From NCBI GenBank assembly GCA_023441125.1, contig JAEZQV010000054.1:1-16356 (forward strand): DNA of 16,356 nt, read 5' to 3'. How positions within the stretch are numbered: the first letter of the stretch is position 1; the number at the start of each line of letters is the position of its first letter. The translations under genes and the position numbers were made by a program. Below, piece after piece: positions 6,836-13,712 of this stretch. The notes beneath the pieces were generated by a model. That model saw nothing but the letters and a program-made list of their open reading frames with translations, was not told where the DNA came from and did no database searches. This stretch comes from Bacillota bacterium. GTDB lineage: Bacteria; Bacillota_C; Negativicutes; Sporomusales; Sporomusaceae.

Positions 6836-7696
6836 CTAGCTGTTCAGCAATTCCCGGGTATAAGCAATCAGCCTGTTGGTTACCGCTACATCGCCCATAC
6901 CAAAGATGTGCAGACCGTCAATCTGTTGGTAGATCTGGCTGATAAACTCGCAGGCTACTTCAAAACCAGTCTTACCTTGTTCCATTTGTGCGAGAATTTC
7001 CGGCGGGATAGTTACGCCGGCGACATTTTTATTGACAAAATCGGCCATCTTCAGACTTTTTAAAGGCATTAACCCTAATAATACCGGTTTGCCAAAGGCC
7101 CTGGCCTTTTCCAGAAATAATCTGGCCTGCGCCGCGTCATACACCGGCTGGGTCTGGAAAAAATCAGCACCGGCATTGACTTTTTTCTGCATAGTATCCA
7201 TCTCGGCGGCCAGATTGACTGCCGCCGGCGTGGCTGTCGCCGCTACCGTAAACTGAGTTTGTCCCTTGAACTCGGCGCCGTTGGCATCTTGGCCGGCATT
7301 GAAACCTTTAAGTAACGCAATGAGTCCGGCCGAATTATAATCATACACCCCGGAGGATTTATAGGGACCATGCTGTGGTCCGTCACCTGTTGTCGGCAAT
7401 AAATACCGGATGCCCAGCGCGTGGGCGCCCAGCAGATCAGCCTGGGTCCCCAGCAAGCTGCGGTCCCGGCAGGTGAAATGCGGGATGGTTTCCATGCCGG
7501 TTACCCGGTTAATAACGGCCGCCGCCATTACAGAATTCATGCGCAGCCTGGCGTTCGGGCAGTCGTGAATATTAAGCGCGTCCAAACCGGCATACTCCCT
7601 GACCTTGGCAATACTTTCATCAATATCGGTACCATTAATGCCACCTAATTCAGTGGTGAAAACAAAAGACTTTCCTAGCTTGGTTGTTAATGACAT
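6836..7696 (-). CDS. metF: Methylenetetrahydrofolate reductase-like protein (short, acetogen-type)
   Basis: A 286-residue TIM-barrel protein of the MetF family, which interconverts methylene- and methyl-tetrahydrofolate using FAD. Recognisable positions are FTTEL with Glu16 at the place of the catalytic glutamate, HFTCRDR (73-79), a TTGDGP segment with Asp105 where the family's flavin-contacting Asp lies, and KVNAGADFFQTQPVYD (172-187), equivalent to the TQxxFD substrate segment. ATG at 7696 has GGGAGG eight bases upstream; the frame is open to 7804 but without a better start. It has only the catalytic domain, as in bacterial MetF, and no MetV-like or RnfC-like partner is adjacent. It could serve methionine synthesis or the methyl branch of the Wood-Ljungdahl pathway; the sequence alone does not decide. 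Confidence 0.85.
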   Translation of the reverse strand: MSLTTKLGKSFVFTTELGGINGTDIDESIAKVREYAGLDALNIHDCPNARLRMNSVMAAAVINRVTGMETIPHFTCRDRSLLGTQADLLGAHALGIRYLLPTTGDGPQHGPYKSSGVYDYNSAGLIALLKGFNAGQDANGAEFKGQTQFTVAATATPAAVNLAAEMDTMQKKVNAGADFFQTQPVYDAAQARLFLEKARAFGKPVLLGLMPLKSLKMADFVNKNVAGVTIPPEILAQMEQGKTGFEVACEFISQIYQQIDGLHIFGMGDVAVTNRLIAYTRELLNS

Positions 7697-7820
7697 CCGC
7701 GTTCCTCCCAAAGATAGTTTGTAATGATATTCCATAAAAAGTAGATAAATCCTTTTATTAGCGCTGCCGTCTGGCAAAACAACTTTCACAACCGTTATTG
7801 GCAACTGTCCGCAAATAAAT

Positions 7821-7846
7821 AGGTGCTGCCGGAATGAGCAGCACCT
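7821..7846 (-). terminator. Hairpin terminator after the DUF342 gene
   Basis: A perfect 9-bp stem (AGGTGCTGC at 7821-7829 with GCAGCACCT at 7838-7846) and an 8-base loop. It lies 24 bases beyond the DUF342 stop and on the minus strand is followed by ATTTATTTG. The T-tract is modest, so termination may be incomplete. I saw no clear promoter for the metF-like gene in the remaining space up to 7697. Confidence 0.7.
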
Positions 7847-7870
7847 GCAATGAGACTGTATCCGCTTGTA

Positions 7871-9910
7871 TCAGCGCAAAGATGCAAACTTGATTTCCCT
7901 TCCCAGGGCGTAAAATGATATGAACTGGAGGGGTTCGTTAATGTTTTTGGTTAAGGCGCCGATTGATATTCTGGTGCGGGGATAAATATAATTGCAAACA
8001 CGGATACGGCCCGGTTTTAAACTAACAAGGAGGTTTTCGATATTAGCCGCACGCTGCTTCATTTCTTCCAGACGGTCCGGCAGCGCCTGATATTCGGCTG
8101 CCTGCTGCTTATAGCGTTCACGTTTTTCGCCTGCCAGATTTTCTATACCCTGATTGCGCATATGCGTCAGCGATAATTGCAGGTTATCATAAGCGGCTTC
8201 GGCTTTTTTGATTTCCTGGCCCAGATTGAGCAATTCATCCTTAAGAATCCAGTCAACGGCGACCTCAACCTCAGTACTGACGCCGCAGGGATTGCCAATG
8301 GTAGTGGCCCGGACAACTTCGCCGGCCGCTACCCGGCCGCCGCGAATCAGGCCGCGCCGTCCTTCCACAATCACTCTCTGACCGGCAAATACCGTACTAT
8401 TAAGAATAACGTCATTGACGATAATATCTTCATCAGCATAGACGGTGGCGTTTTCAATAAAGTTTGTCACCACACGTTCCCGGGCTTTTATGACACTGCG
8501 TTTCATGCCCTGAATGCCTTTGCGGACAATGATGCTGTTGGCTTCCACCCTGCCGCCGGCGATAGTGCCGCACACTTCCACATTGCCGCTGGCTTTTACG
8601 GCAAAGTCCTGCTGGATCGAACCCCGGACAATGATACTGCCTTTAAAATCAATGTTGCCGGTAGAATAATCAACATCCCCGTCAATGATGATAATGGGTA
8701 TAACATTAATGCGTTTATCGAGAAAAATCTGCAGATGCCCGTTAATGGCGGCATAGAGCCGCCACTCATCGACATTTATTACATTCTCCCCCCCAGGCAG
8801 GCGTAGATCCTTACCAGGCTTGGCCGGAAGCGGCAAACCATACACATCGGTTCCGGGTATCCCTGCCGTTGCCGGCATTTTTTCCACAAGCAGCTGGCCT
8901 TCTTCCACACAGAGAAAATTGTTGGTTTCCTTGAAGTCAACCCGGCCGTCTTCCAGTTCTACCGGCCGGCCCTGGCTGTCAGGGTCGATAAAAAATTTCA
9001 GTTTTGCCGGCTCGCCGTCACACGGCGGCATTCCCCGGGCGCAGATCGTATTCGTTGCCCGGCCGGTCTGGCTAATTTCCGCCAAAGCCGCCGCCTCAAT
9101 GCCAAAAACGACGCCAGCCGACCTCAGTTCAGCCAGAAGTTGCTCGCTGGTTATTGCCGGCCCTGCCTGCTCCTTAGGTCTATAAATGGTTAACCTGGCT
9201 TCCATGCGGTCAAGGCCCACTTTAACCCGGATTGCCGGCGAAACAGATCCGGCTGCCGTCTGGGAATTAACAATAAGTACCGGTTTACCCACAGCTTCTC
9301 TGATGATTAAGGCGATAAAATCATTATCAAAGTTAGCGCAATTTCGTTTCGTCAAATCCTGAATAATCGTGGCCTTGGCTACCGGCCAGCCGCCATGACC
9401 CGGTCCCCATACGCTCAAATATACACCAGCATCATTGGCATATATTTCGTACCGGCCGTCAACTTTGGGCAGGGAATTAATAATTTGCACCGGGGCACCA
9501 ATCGCTTCCCGGATCACCACCGCAATAAAATCACTGTCAAAACCGGTACAATTCCGTTCGATCAGGTCCTTGATAATGGCCTGTTTGGTCACGGGCACAC
9601 CGCTATTAGCCGGCCCCCACACACTCAGATACACGCCGGCATCATTGGCGCTGATCCGGTAGCGGCCGTCAAGCGGCGGCAGTGAATTTACAATTTGCAC
9701 CGGCGTCCCCATGGCTTCCCGAATCACCACGGCAATAAAGTCACTGTCAAAATTGCTGCAGTGCCGGCTGATCAGATCTTGAATAATAGCTGTTTTGGAA
9801 ACAGGTAAGCCGCCGGCGGCCGGCCCCCATACACTAAGGTAAACCCCGCCATCATTGGCCCTAATTTCATACCGTCCGTTTTGCACAGTAGAAAGTAATG
9901 TTTCATCCAT
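7871..9910 (-). CDS. FapA/DUF342-family polymorphic protein with three N-terminal tandem repeats
   Basis: A 679-residue cytoplasmic-looking protein with no signal peptide. Residues 12-81, 82-151 and 152-221 are three tandem copies of a 70-residue unit (GRYxIxANDxGVYLSVWGP ... FDxDFIAxxIREAxGxPVxIxNS). Residues of about 225-290 match the DUF342 N-terminal domain (VKVGLDRMEARLTIYRP ... LLAELRSAGVVFGI). A beta-helical core (about 420-550) has short Val/Ile/Gly-rich rungs such as GSIIVRGSIQQDF and VEVCGTIAGGRVEANSIIV. A charged coiled coil spans about 558-630 and the last 49 residues form the usual C-terminal strands. Family members include FapA, linked to flagellar assembly, but no flagellar gene is near, so the role here is unknown. 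ATG at 9910 has AGGTGG at 9918-9923; the open frame upstream to 10081 lacks repeat or family similarity. Confidence 0.9.
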   Translation of the reverse strand: MDETLLSTVQNGRYEIRANDGGVYLSVWGPAAGGLPVSKTAIIQDLISRHCSNFDSDFIAVVIREAMGTPVQIVNSLPPLDGRYRISANDAGVYLSVWGPANSGVPVTKQAIIKDLIERNCTGFDSDFIAVVIREAIGAPVQIINSLPKVDGRYEIYANDAGVYLSVWGPGHGGWPVAKATIIQDLTKRNCANFDNDFIALIIREAVGKPVLIVNSQTAAGSVSPAIRVKVGLDRMEARLTIYRPKEQAGPAITSEQLLAELRSAGVVFGIEAAALAEISQTGRATNTICARGMPPCDGEPAKLKFFIDPDSQGRPVELEDGRVDFKETNNFLCVEEGQLLVEKMPATAGIPGTDVYGLPLPAKPGKDLRLPGGENVINVDEWRLYAAINGHLQIFLDKRINVIPIIIIDGDVDYSTGNIDFKGSIIVRGSIQQDFAVKASGNVEVCGTIAGGRVEANSIIVRKGIQGMKRSVIKARERVVTNFIENATVYADEDIIVNDVILNSTVFAGQRVIVEGRRGLIRGGRVAAGEVVRATTIGNPCGVSTEVEVAVDWILKDELLNLGQEIKKAEAAYDNLQLSLTHMRNQGIENLAGEKRERYKQQAAEYQALPDRLEEMKQRAANIENLLVSLKPGRIRVCNYIYPRTRISIGALTKNINEPLQFISFYALGREIKFASLR
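9248..9877 (-). repeat. Three tandem 210-bp intragenic repeats encoding the 70-residue DUF342 N-terminal units
   Basis: The units lie at 9668-9877, 9458-9667 and 9248-9457 and encode exactly 70 residues each without gaps. The cores ANDxGVYLSVWGP, NFD/GFDxDFIA and IREAxGxPV are conserved in all three, while the GP-to-PV loop and helix positions vary. The DNA has diverged clearly between copies, so the duplication is not very recent. Confidence 0.92.
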
Positions 9911-9991
9911 GAAACCACCACCTGTCGAAATCAAGATGCGCTTTGTCGCTTTTGCTAGTATCCATCTGCAAAAATTGGTATTTTCTGCCCT

Positions 9992-10021
9992 ATTATCCTT
10001 ATTATAGCTATAAGCTGACAA
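9992..10021 (-). promoter_or_regulatory. Candidate sigma-A-type promoter of the DUF342 gene
   Basis: On the minus strand, TTGTCA (10016-10021) and GATAAT (9992-9997) are 18 bp apart, each with five of six consensus bases. An overlapping TATAAT lies in the spacer but has no -35 at proper distance. The leader would be about 75 nt. Confidence 0.5.
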
Positions 10022-10061
10022 AACAGCCAGCAAAGTGGCGCAAATCAGGACATAAGTACTA

Positions 10062-10089
10062 TTGTCTAGGCCTAATGTCATGGTACAAT
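10062..10089 (+). promoter_or_regulatory. Candidate sigma-A-type promoter of the 3D-domain gene
   Basis: TTGTCT (10062-10067) and TACAAT (10084-10089) are 16 bp apart. The predicted transcript starts near 10096, about 50 nt before the start codon. It lies back to back with the DUF342 promoter about 40 bp away, so a shared regulator is possible. Confidence 0.55.
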
Positions 10090-10145
10090 GCTGTTAGAGA
10101 CAGCTGGCAGCCTGCCTTGGGACCAGCTATGACGGAGGGATAGAC

Positions 10146-10796
10146 ATGCTGAGCAAATGGCATGCCTGCAGTGTTACACTTATCATTGTCAGTATCGTTA
10201 TGCTCTGCCTGCCGCCGGCGGCCGCCGCCAAAAATGCACCGGCGGTCCGACCGGATTCGGCAGCGGTTCAAAAGAAAACAGGCGCCCCAAAGGTTCCACC
10301 CAAAGCAGCCGCGGGGGATGCCAACGTAAAGCAATTGCAGCAATTGCTGGCCAATACCGGCTTTTATCCCGGTTCAATGAACGGCCTGCTGGATAATGCC
10401 ACCAGCAGTGCTGTCAGTTGGGCCCAAAGAACCTTTAAACTTACGCAAACCGGCAAATATGACCGGAAACTGGCCGAAATACTGGCCAGAGAAGCCCGCA
10501 GCAAACCAAATACATACCGGAAAAAGCTAACCCTGGAGGCTACCGCCTATACCTCCCGGGATCCGGGCTGCGGCAACTTAACCAAGCGGGAGCATCTGCT
10601 GCGGCCGGGGCTTGTTGCTGTCGATCCAAAAGTAATTCCGCTGGGAACCCGCCTGTACATTGAAGGCTACGGCTATGCGATTGCCGATGATATTGGCAGG
10701 GCGATCAAAGGCGCCCGCGTTGATTTGGCTTATGAAAATCGTAAGGATGCTTTAAAATTTGGCCGCAAAAAGGTTAATGTTTTGGTACTCGACTAA
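10146..10796 (+). CDS. Secreted peptidoglycan-binding and 3D-domain protein (cell-wall hydrolase-like)
   Basis: A 216-residue exported protein. Residues 1-28 form a signal peptide (basic start, hydrophobic core, PPAAAA end with cleavage near 27-28), followed by an Ala/Pro/Lys linker to about 57. Residues 58-117 are a type-1 peptidoglycan-binding domain (VKQLQQLLANTGFYPGSMNG ... AVSWAQRTFKL). Residues 128-216 are a 3D domain named for its three aspartates, here D160 (VAVDP), D181/D182 (IADD) and D193 (VDL), with the TAYTSRDPGCGN entry motif and IPLGTRLYIEGYG. The fold is related to the catalytic core of MltA-type lytic transglycosylases, so it probably trims peptidoglycan; similar proteins act in growth, stationary phase or germination. 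GGAGGG (10134-10139) sits six bases before the ATG. Monocistronic, with a hairpin after the stop. Confidence 0.92.
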   Translation: MLSKWHACSVTLIIVSIVMLCLPPAAAAKNAPAVRPDSAAVQKKTGAPKVPPKAAAGDANVKQLQQLLANTGFYPGSMNGLLDNATSSAVSWAQRTFKLTQTGKYDRKLAEILAREARSKPNTYRKKLTLEATAYTSRDPGCGNLTKREHLLRPGLVAVDPKVIPLGTRLYIEGYGYAIADDIGRAIKGARVDLAYENRKDALKFGRKKVNVLVLD

Positions 10797-10849
10797 AAAA
10801 ATGCGTAGCAGGCCAGGCAACCACTGAACAGCGGGACCTGGTTCAAAGC

Positions 10850-10889
10850 AAAAGCAGGTCATCGGCATGTAAGCGATGAACCTGCTTTT
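10850..10889. terminator. Shared bidirectional terminator between convergent genes
   Basis: The stem AAAAGCAGGT (10850-10859) pairs with ACCTGCTTTT (10880-10889), extended inside by CATCG with CGATG and one unpaired A. It has T-rich flanks on both strands (TTTTATCTT on plus, TTTTGCTTTG on minus), and sits between the ends of the 3D-domain gene and the last glycosyltransferase gene. Confidence 0.82.
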
Positions 10890-10900
10890 ATCTTGGCGAA

Positions 10901-11944
10901 TTACGGCCAGGGTTTCGCCACCAGTTGCGAGACCTCTAGATATTGCTGCCGTGCTGCCTCGCTGCGCCCGGTCAGCCGGTAGGCATCCCCCAGCACTCTC
11001 AGAATACTGGCTTGTGGCAGGATATCACTGTCCTGTCCGCTAATTGACTCCAATTCCGTGATGACCACCCCGTATTCCTGCTCAGCATAAGCCAGCAGGC
11101 CGCGGAGCAGGTGCAAATCAGTATTACCGGGCAGCATGGTTAAGGCATTGGCCAGCAAATCGCTCAATTCTGCCTTGGCATTGCCGCTGAGCAGCGCGGT
11201 CCCCAGCATAGTAAGCACCTGCGGAAAATATCCCTCACAGCCCCGGAGGAAACGCAGGGCATGCTTAAATTGGGCCGCACTCTCGCCCCAGTTTTCCGCC
11301 TGCATATATTCAATCCCCAGACTGTATAGAAGAAACGGATCATCGGGAGCATTGCGCAAGGCTTTCTTGATAATGGCCACATTGCGAGCAGGCTTGTTTT
11401 TTACGGCTTTTTCTTTATCAAGATAACCGCAGTGTTCAATGGTCAGCGGGGCAAAGCCCAGGCCGGCAGCGCCGTTATGTTCTTGAATACTGTCGGCAAT
11501 CTGCTCATGGATAGCACCCCGGAACCGGTAACGAGGGTTATTCTTAAACAAGCGGACAGCCTGATCGGTTATTGTTGCTTCCCCTTTGCCAACATAGCTG
11601 CAAATGGTGATATAATAGCCTTCTATAGCAGGCGCCTGGATGAGACGGTGTAAACCTTCCCGGTCAGCGCCGGTTAGCAGCTCATCGGCATCCAGCACGA
11701 GGACCCATTGACCGGCGGCCTGATCCAAAGCAAAGTTCCGGGCGGCGGCAAAATTGTCGTTCCAGGGAAACTCGTAGATAATACCGCCTTCCGCCCGGGC
11801 CAGCTCTCGGGTTTGGTCCTGCGAGCCCGTATCGGCAATAATGATCTCATCGACCAATGGTTTGACACTGCGAATACAGGTCTGAATGTGTTCTGCCTCG
11901 TTCTTGCAGATCATACATAAGCTCAGTGTTATATCATTTATCAT
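10901..11944 (-). CDS. GT2 glycosyltransferase with C-terminal TPR-like repeats (third of three)
   Basis: A 347-residue protein, the shortest of three related neighbours. The GT2 domain (about 1-230) has LSLCMICKNEAEHI at the start, IIIADTGSQDQT (35-46) for nucleotide-sugar binding, the metal-binding DxD motif DAD at 85-87, and FRGAIHEQI near 141-149, typical of the SunS-like/TPR glycosyltransferase group. Helical repeats with TPR character follow (LLYSLGIEYMQAENWGESA, about 205 onward). No signal or membrane segment is seen, so it should act on a cytoplasmic acceptor with an activated sugar. ATG at 11944 has GGAGG nine bases upstream and overlaps the end of the preceding glycosyltransferase gene by 11 bp, implying coupled translation. 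Donor sugar and acceptor cannot be read from sequence. Confidence 0.9.
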   Translation of the reverse strand: MINDITLSLCMICKNEAEHIQTCIRSVKPLVDEIIIADTGSQDQTRELARAEGGIIYEFPWNDNFAAARNFALDQAAGQWVLVLDADELLTGADREGLHRLIQAPAIEGYYITICSYVGKGEATITDQAVRLFKNNPRYRFRGAIHEQIADSIQEHNGAAGLGFAPLTIEHCGYLDKEKAVKNKPARNVAIIKKALRNAPDDPFLLYSLGIEYMQAENWGESAAQFKHALRFLRGCEGYFPQVLTMLGTALLSGNAKAELSDLLANALTMLPGNTDLHLLRGLLAYAEQEYGVVITELESISGQDSDILPQASILRVLGDAYRLTGRSEAARQQYLEVSQLVAKPWP

Positions 11945-13712
11945 GCGGCACGCCTCCGCCGGCTGTTACGCTTAGCTTCAGCCTGGCAGCCAGCGCTTGG
12001 TAAACAGTACGGCCTTTTCGTTTTAGATACTCAGCCAAGGCTGCATTGCCCGCCGCTGACAGCTCGGTTAAACAGAGCATCGTTTTATTCGCCACATCAA
12101 CGTACACCGCCTGCAGTGGGTGTATTGCCGCCCCGTTTTTACGCCGGTATCCCAGGCAGCCGTCCACAATCGCCAGCAAGGTTTGAACAACTGCAGGCTC
12201 GCGGTGCTTTTCCGGTTTAATAGTCCTTACCGGTACTGCATATTTTGACAACACTATGAGGAATGCCAAGGCTGTGCTGCGTTTTGCCGGGTCGCGCCAC
12301 ATAAGCAAAGCCAGCCGGCGGGCCTGGGGATAGTCTTGTTGGAGAACTACAGCCAGGATTTCGTAAAATTCCGCGGCCACAGGTAAAGCTTCTTGTTGTA
12401 GCCGGACATTATTCATCATGCTGATGGCCTGTTGCAGCTCGCCGCAAAATACCATGCTTCGCACGGCAATAATCAGACTGTCCCATCCCGGCAGCGCCTC
12501 ATAACAGGCTGCAGCCCATTCAGGCCAACCGGCCGCCAACAAAAGCGCGGCCAGTGCCTGGGCCGGCTGCCGCTGTTCTAGACAGCCCAACTCCCGGAAA
12601 TATGCAAACAACTGGTCTGGTTCCATTTGCCCCAGTTTCAAAGCAAACAAGTGCTGCAGGCAATCCAGGTACGCAGGATTGGCCTGAAAGGCCTGGCGAT
12701 AGCATGCTTCCGCTTTATCGCTTTCCCCCAGGGCCTCATAACAGTGTCCCAGCTGGTCATAGGCCAGAAAGCTCTCCACCCCGTTGGTATGAACAAATTC
12801 CGGCGGTGGTTTGCCCATAGCCACAGCAGCCTGCAACCAGCTGACGGCCTGCTGGTACTGACCTTGCTCCGCCAGCAGCGTCCCGGCGTCAAAAAAAAGA
12901 TCGGTATAGACCGGATATTGCTGGCAGGCCTTATTGCAAACGGCATAGGCCTCAGCCAGCCGGCCTTCCTGCCGCAGGCATAAAATAAGATTGCATACCG
13001 CCGGCGCCCGGAATAAAACCTGTTCTGCCGGCAAGTTAGCGCAAACAGCGGCAAATAGGGTTGAGGCAAGCGCGAATTTGCCGAAGCCAAGCCACTCAAC
13101 ACCCAGATAATGCTGCAGGAAATAGTTATCAGGCTCATGCCGGCAGGCTTTATTCAGCAAGCCTATGTTGCGGTTGCGTTTGCGGTTGCGCGCTTGTAGC
13201 GGAATGGCTTGGTGATAAATGACCGGCTGCCCGGCAATCCTTGTTTTACCGTCACAGGGAATGCTGAGTTGTTCATGAATACTGCCGGCGAAACGGTATT
13301 GCGGCAAATTGCGGAACAAGCGCAGTACCAGAAATTGATCATACCCCTGCAAATCTGAATTGTGACGCAAATAGTGCAATGGCAGAAAAATGGCTTCCGC
13401 CGCTGCCGCCGCCTGGATACAGTCGCGCAAAGTTCCTTGGCTGCTGTCTAAAAATTCGTCGGCATCCATACTCAGTATCCAGTTGCCGTTGCTTTGGCCA
13501 ATGGCAAAATTGCGGGCGGCACTAAAATCGTCCGTCCAGTTAAAATGATAGATTTTATTTGTGTAGCCGGCGGCAATCGCCAGTGTTTGATCCGTCGAAC
13601 CCGTGTCGACAATAACAATTTCATCAACGGCCACTTGCAGGCTTTCGAGACAGCCGGCCAGGTTCTCGCCCTCATTGCGCACAATCATCGCCAGCGTAAT
13701 TGTTGGCTCCAT
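11934..13712 (-). CDS. GT2 glycosyltransferase with long TPR-like region (second of three)
   Basis: A 592-residue protein from ATG 13712. The GT2 domain covers about 1-240: TLAMIVRNEGENL, IVIVDTGSTDQT (32-43), the DxD motif DAD at 83-85 in ILSMDADEFLD, and FAGSIHEQL at 141-149. The remainder is alpha-helical with clear TPR-type units such as YDQLGHCYEALGESDKAEAC and a less regular C-terminal third. The frame is open to 13760, but AGGAGG (13725-13730) and the family N-terminus favour 13712, giving a 41-bp overlap with the preceding gene. The role is probably sugar transfer to a protein in the cytoplasm; the TPR part may bind the acceptor. It could instead act in capsule or other polysaccharide synthesis, but no polymerase, flippase or sugar-nucleotide gene is adjacent. 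Confidence 0.9.
   Translation of the reverse strand: MEPTITLAMIVRNEGENLAGCLESLQVAVDEIVIVDTGSTDQTLAIAAGYTNKIYHFNWTDDFSAARNFAIGQSNGNWILSMDADEFLDSSQGTLRDCIQAAAAAEAIFLPLHYLRHNSDLQGYDQFLVLRLFRNLPQYRFAGSIHEQLSIPCDGKTRIAGQPVIYHQAIPLQARNRKRNRNIGLLNKACRHEPDNYFLQHYLGVEWLGFGKFALASTLFAAVCANLPAEQVLFRAPAVCNLILCLRQEGRLAEAYAVCNKACQQYPVYTDLFFDAGTLLAEQGQYQQAVSWLQAAVAMGKPPPEFVHTNGVESFLAYDQLGHCYEALGESDKAEACYRQAFQANPAYLDCLQHLFALKLGQMEPDQLFAYFRELGCLEQRQPAQALAALLLAAGWPEWAAACYEALPGWDSLIIAVRSMVFCGELQQAISMMNNVRLQQEALPVAAEFYEILAVVLQQDYPQARRLALLMWRDPAKRSTALAFLIVLSKYAVPVRTIKPEKHREPAVVQTLLAIVDGCLGYRRKNGAAIHPLQAVYVDVANKTMLCLTELSAAGNAALAEYLKRKGRTVYQALAARLKLSVTAGGGVPHDK

Noticed and set aside
8177..8806. 209-codon plus-strand ORF
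   Set aside because: It is antisense to the DUF342 core, has no family resemblance, and owes its openness to the codon pattern of the opposite strand.
9911..10081. N-terminal extension of the DUF342 protein to 10081
   Set aside because: The added segment covers the promoter-like sequences, has no family similarity, and ATG 9910 has a suitable AGGTGG ribosome binding site.
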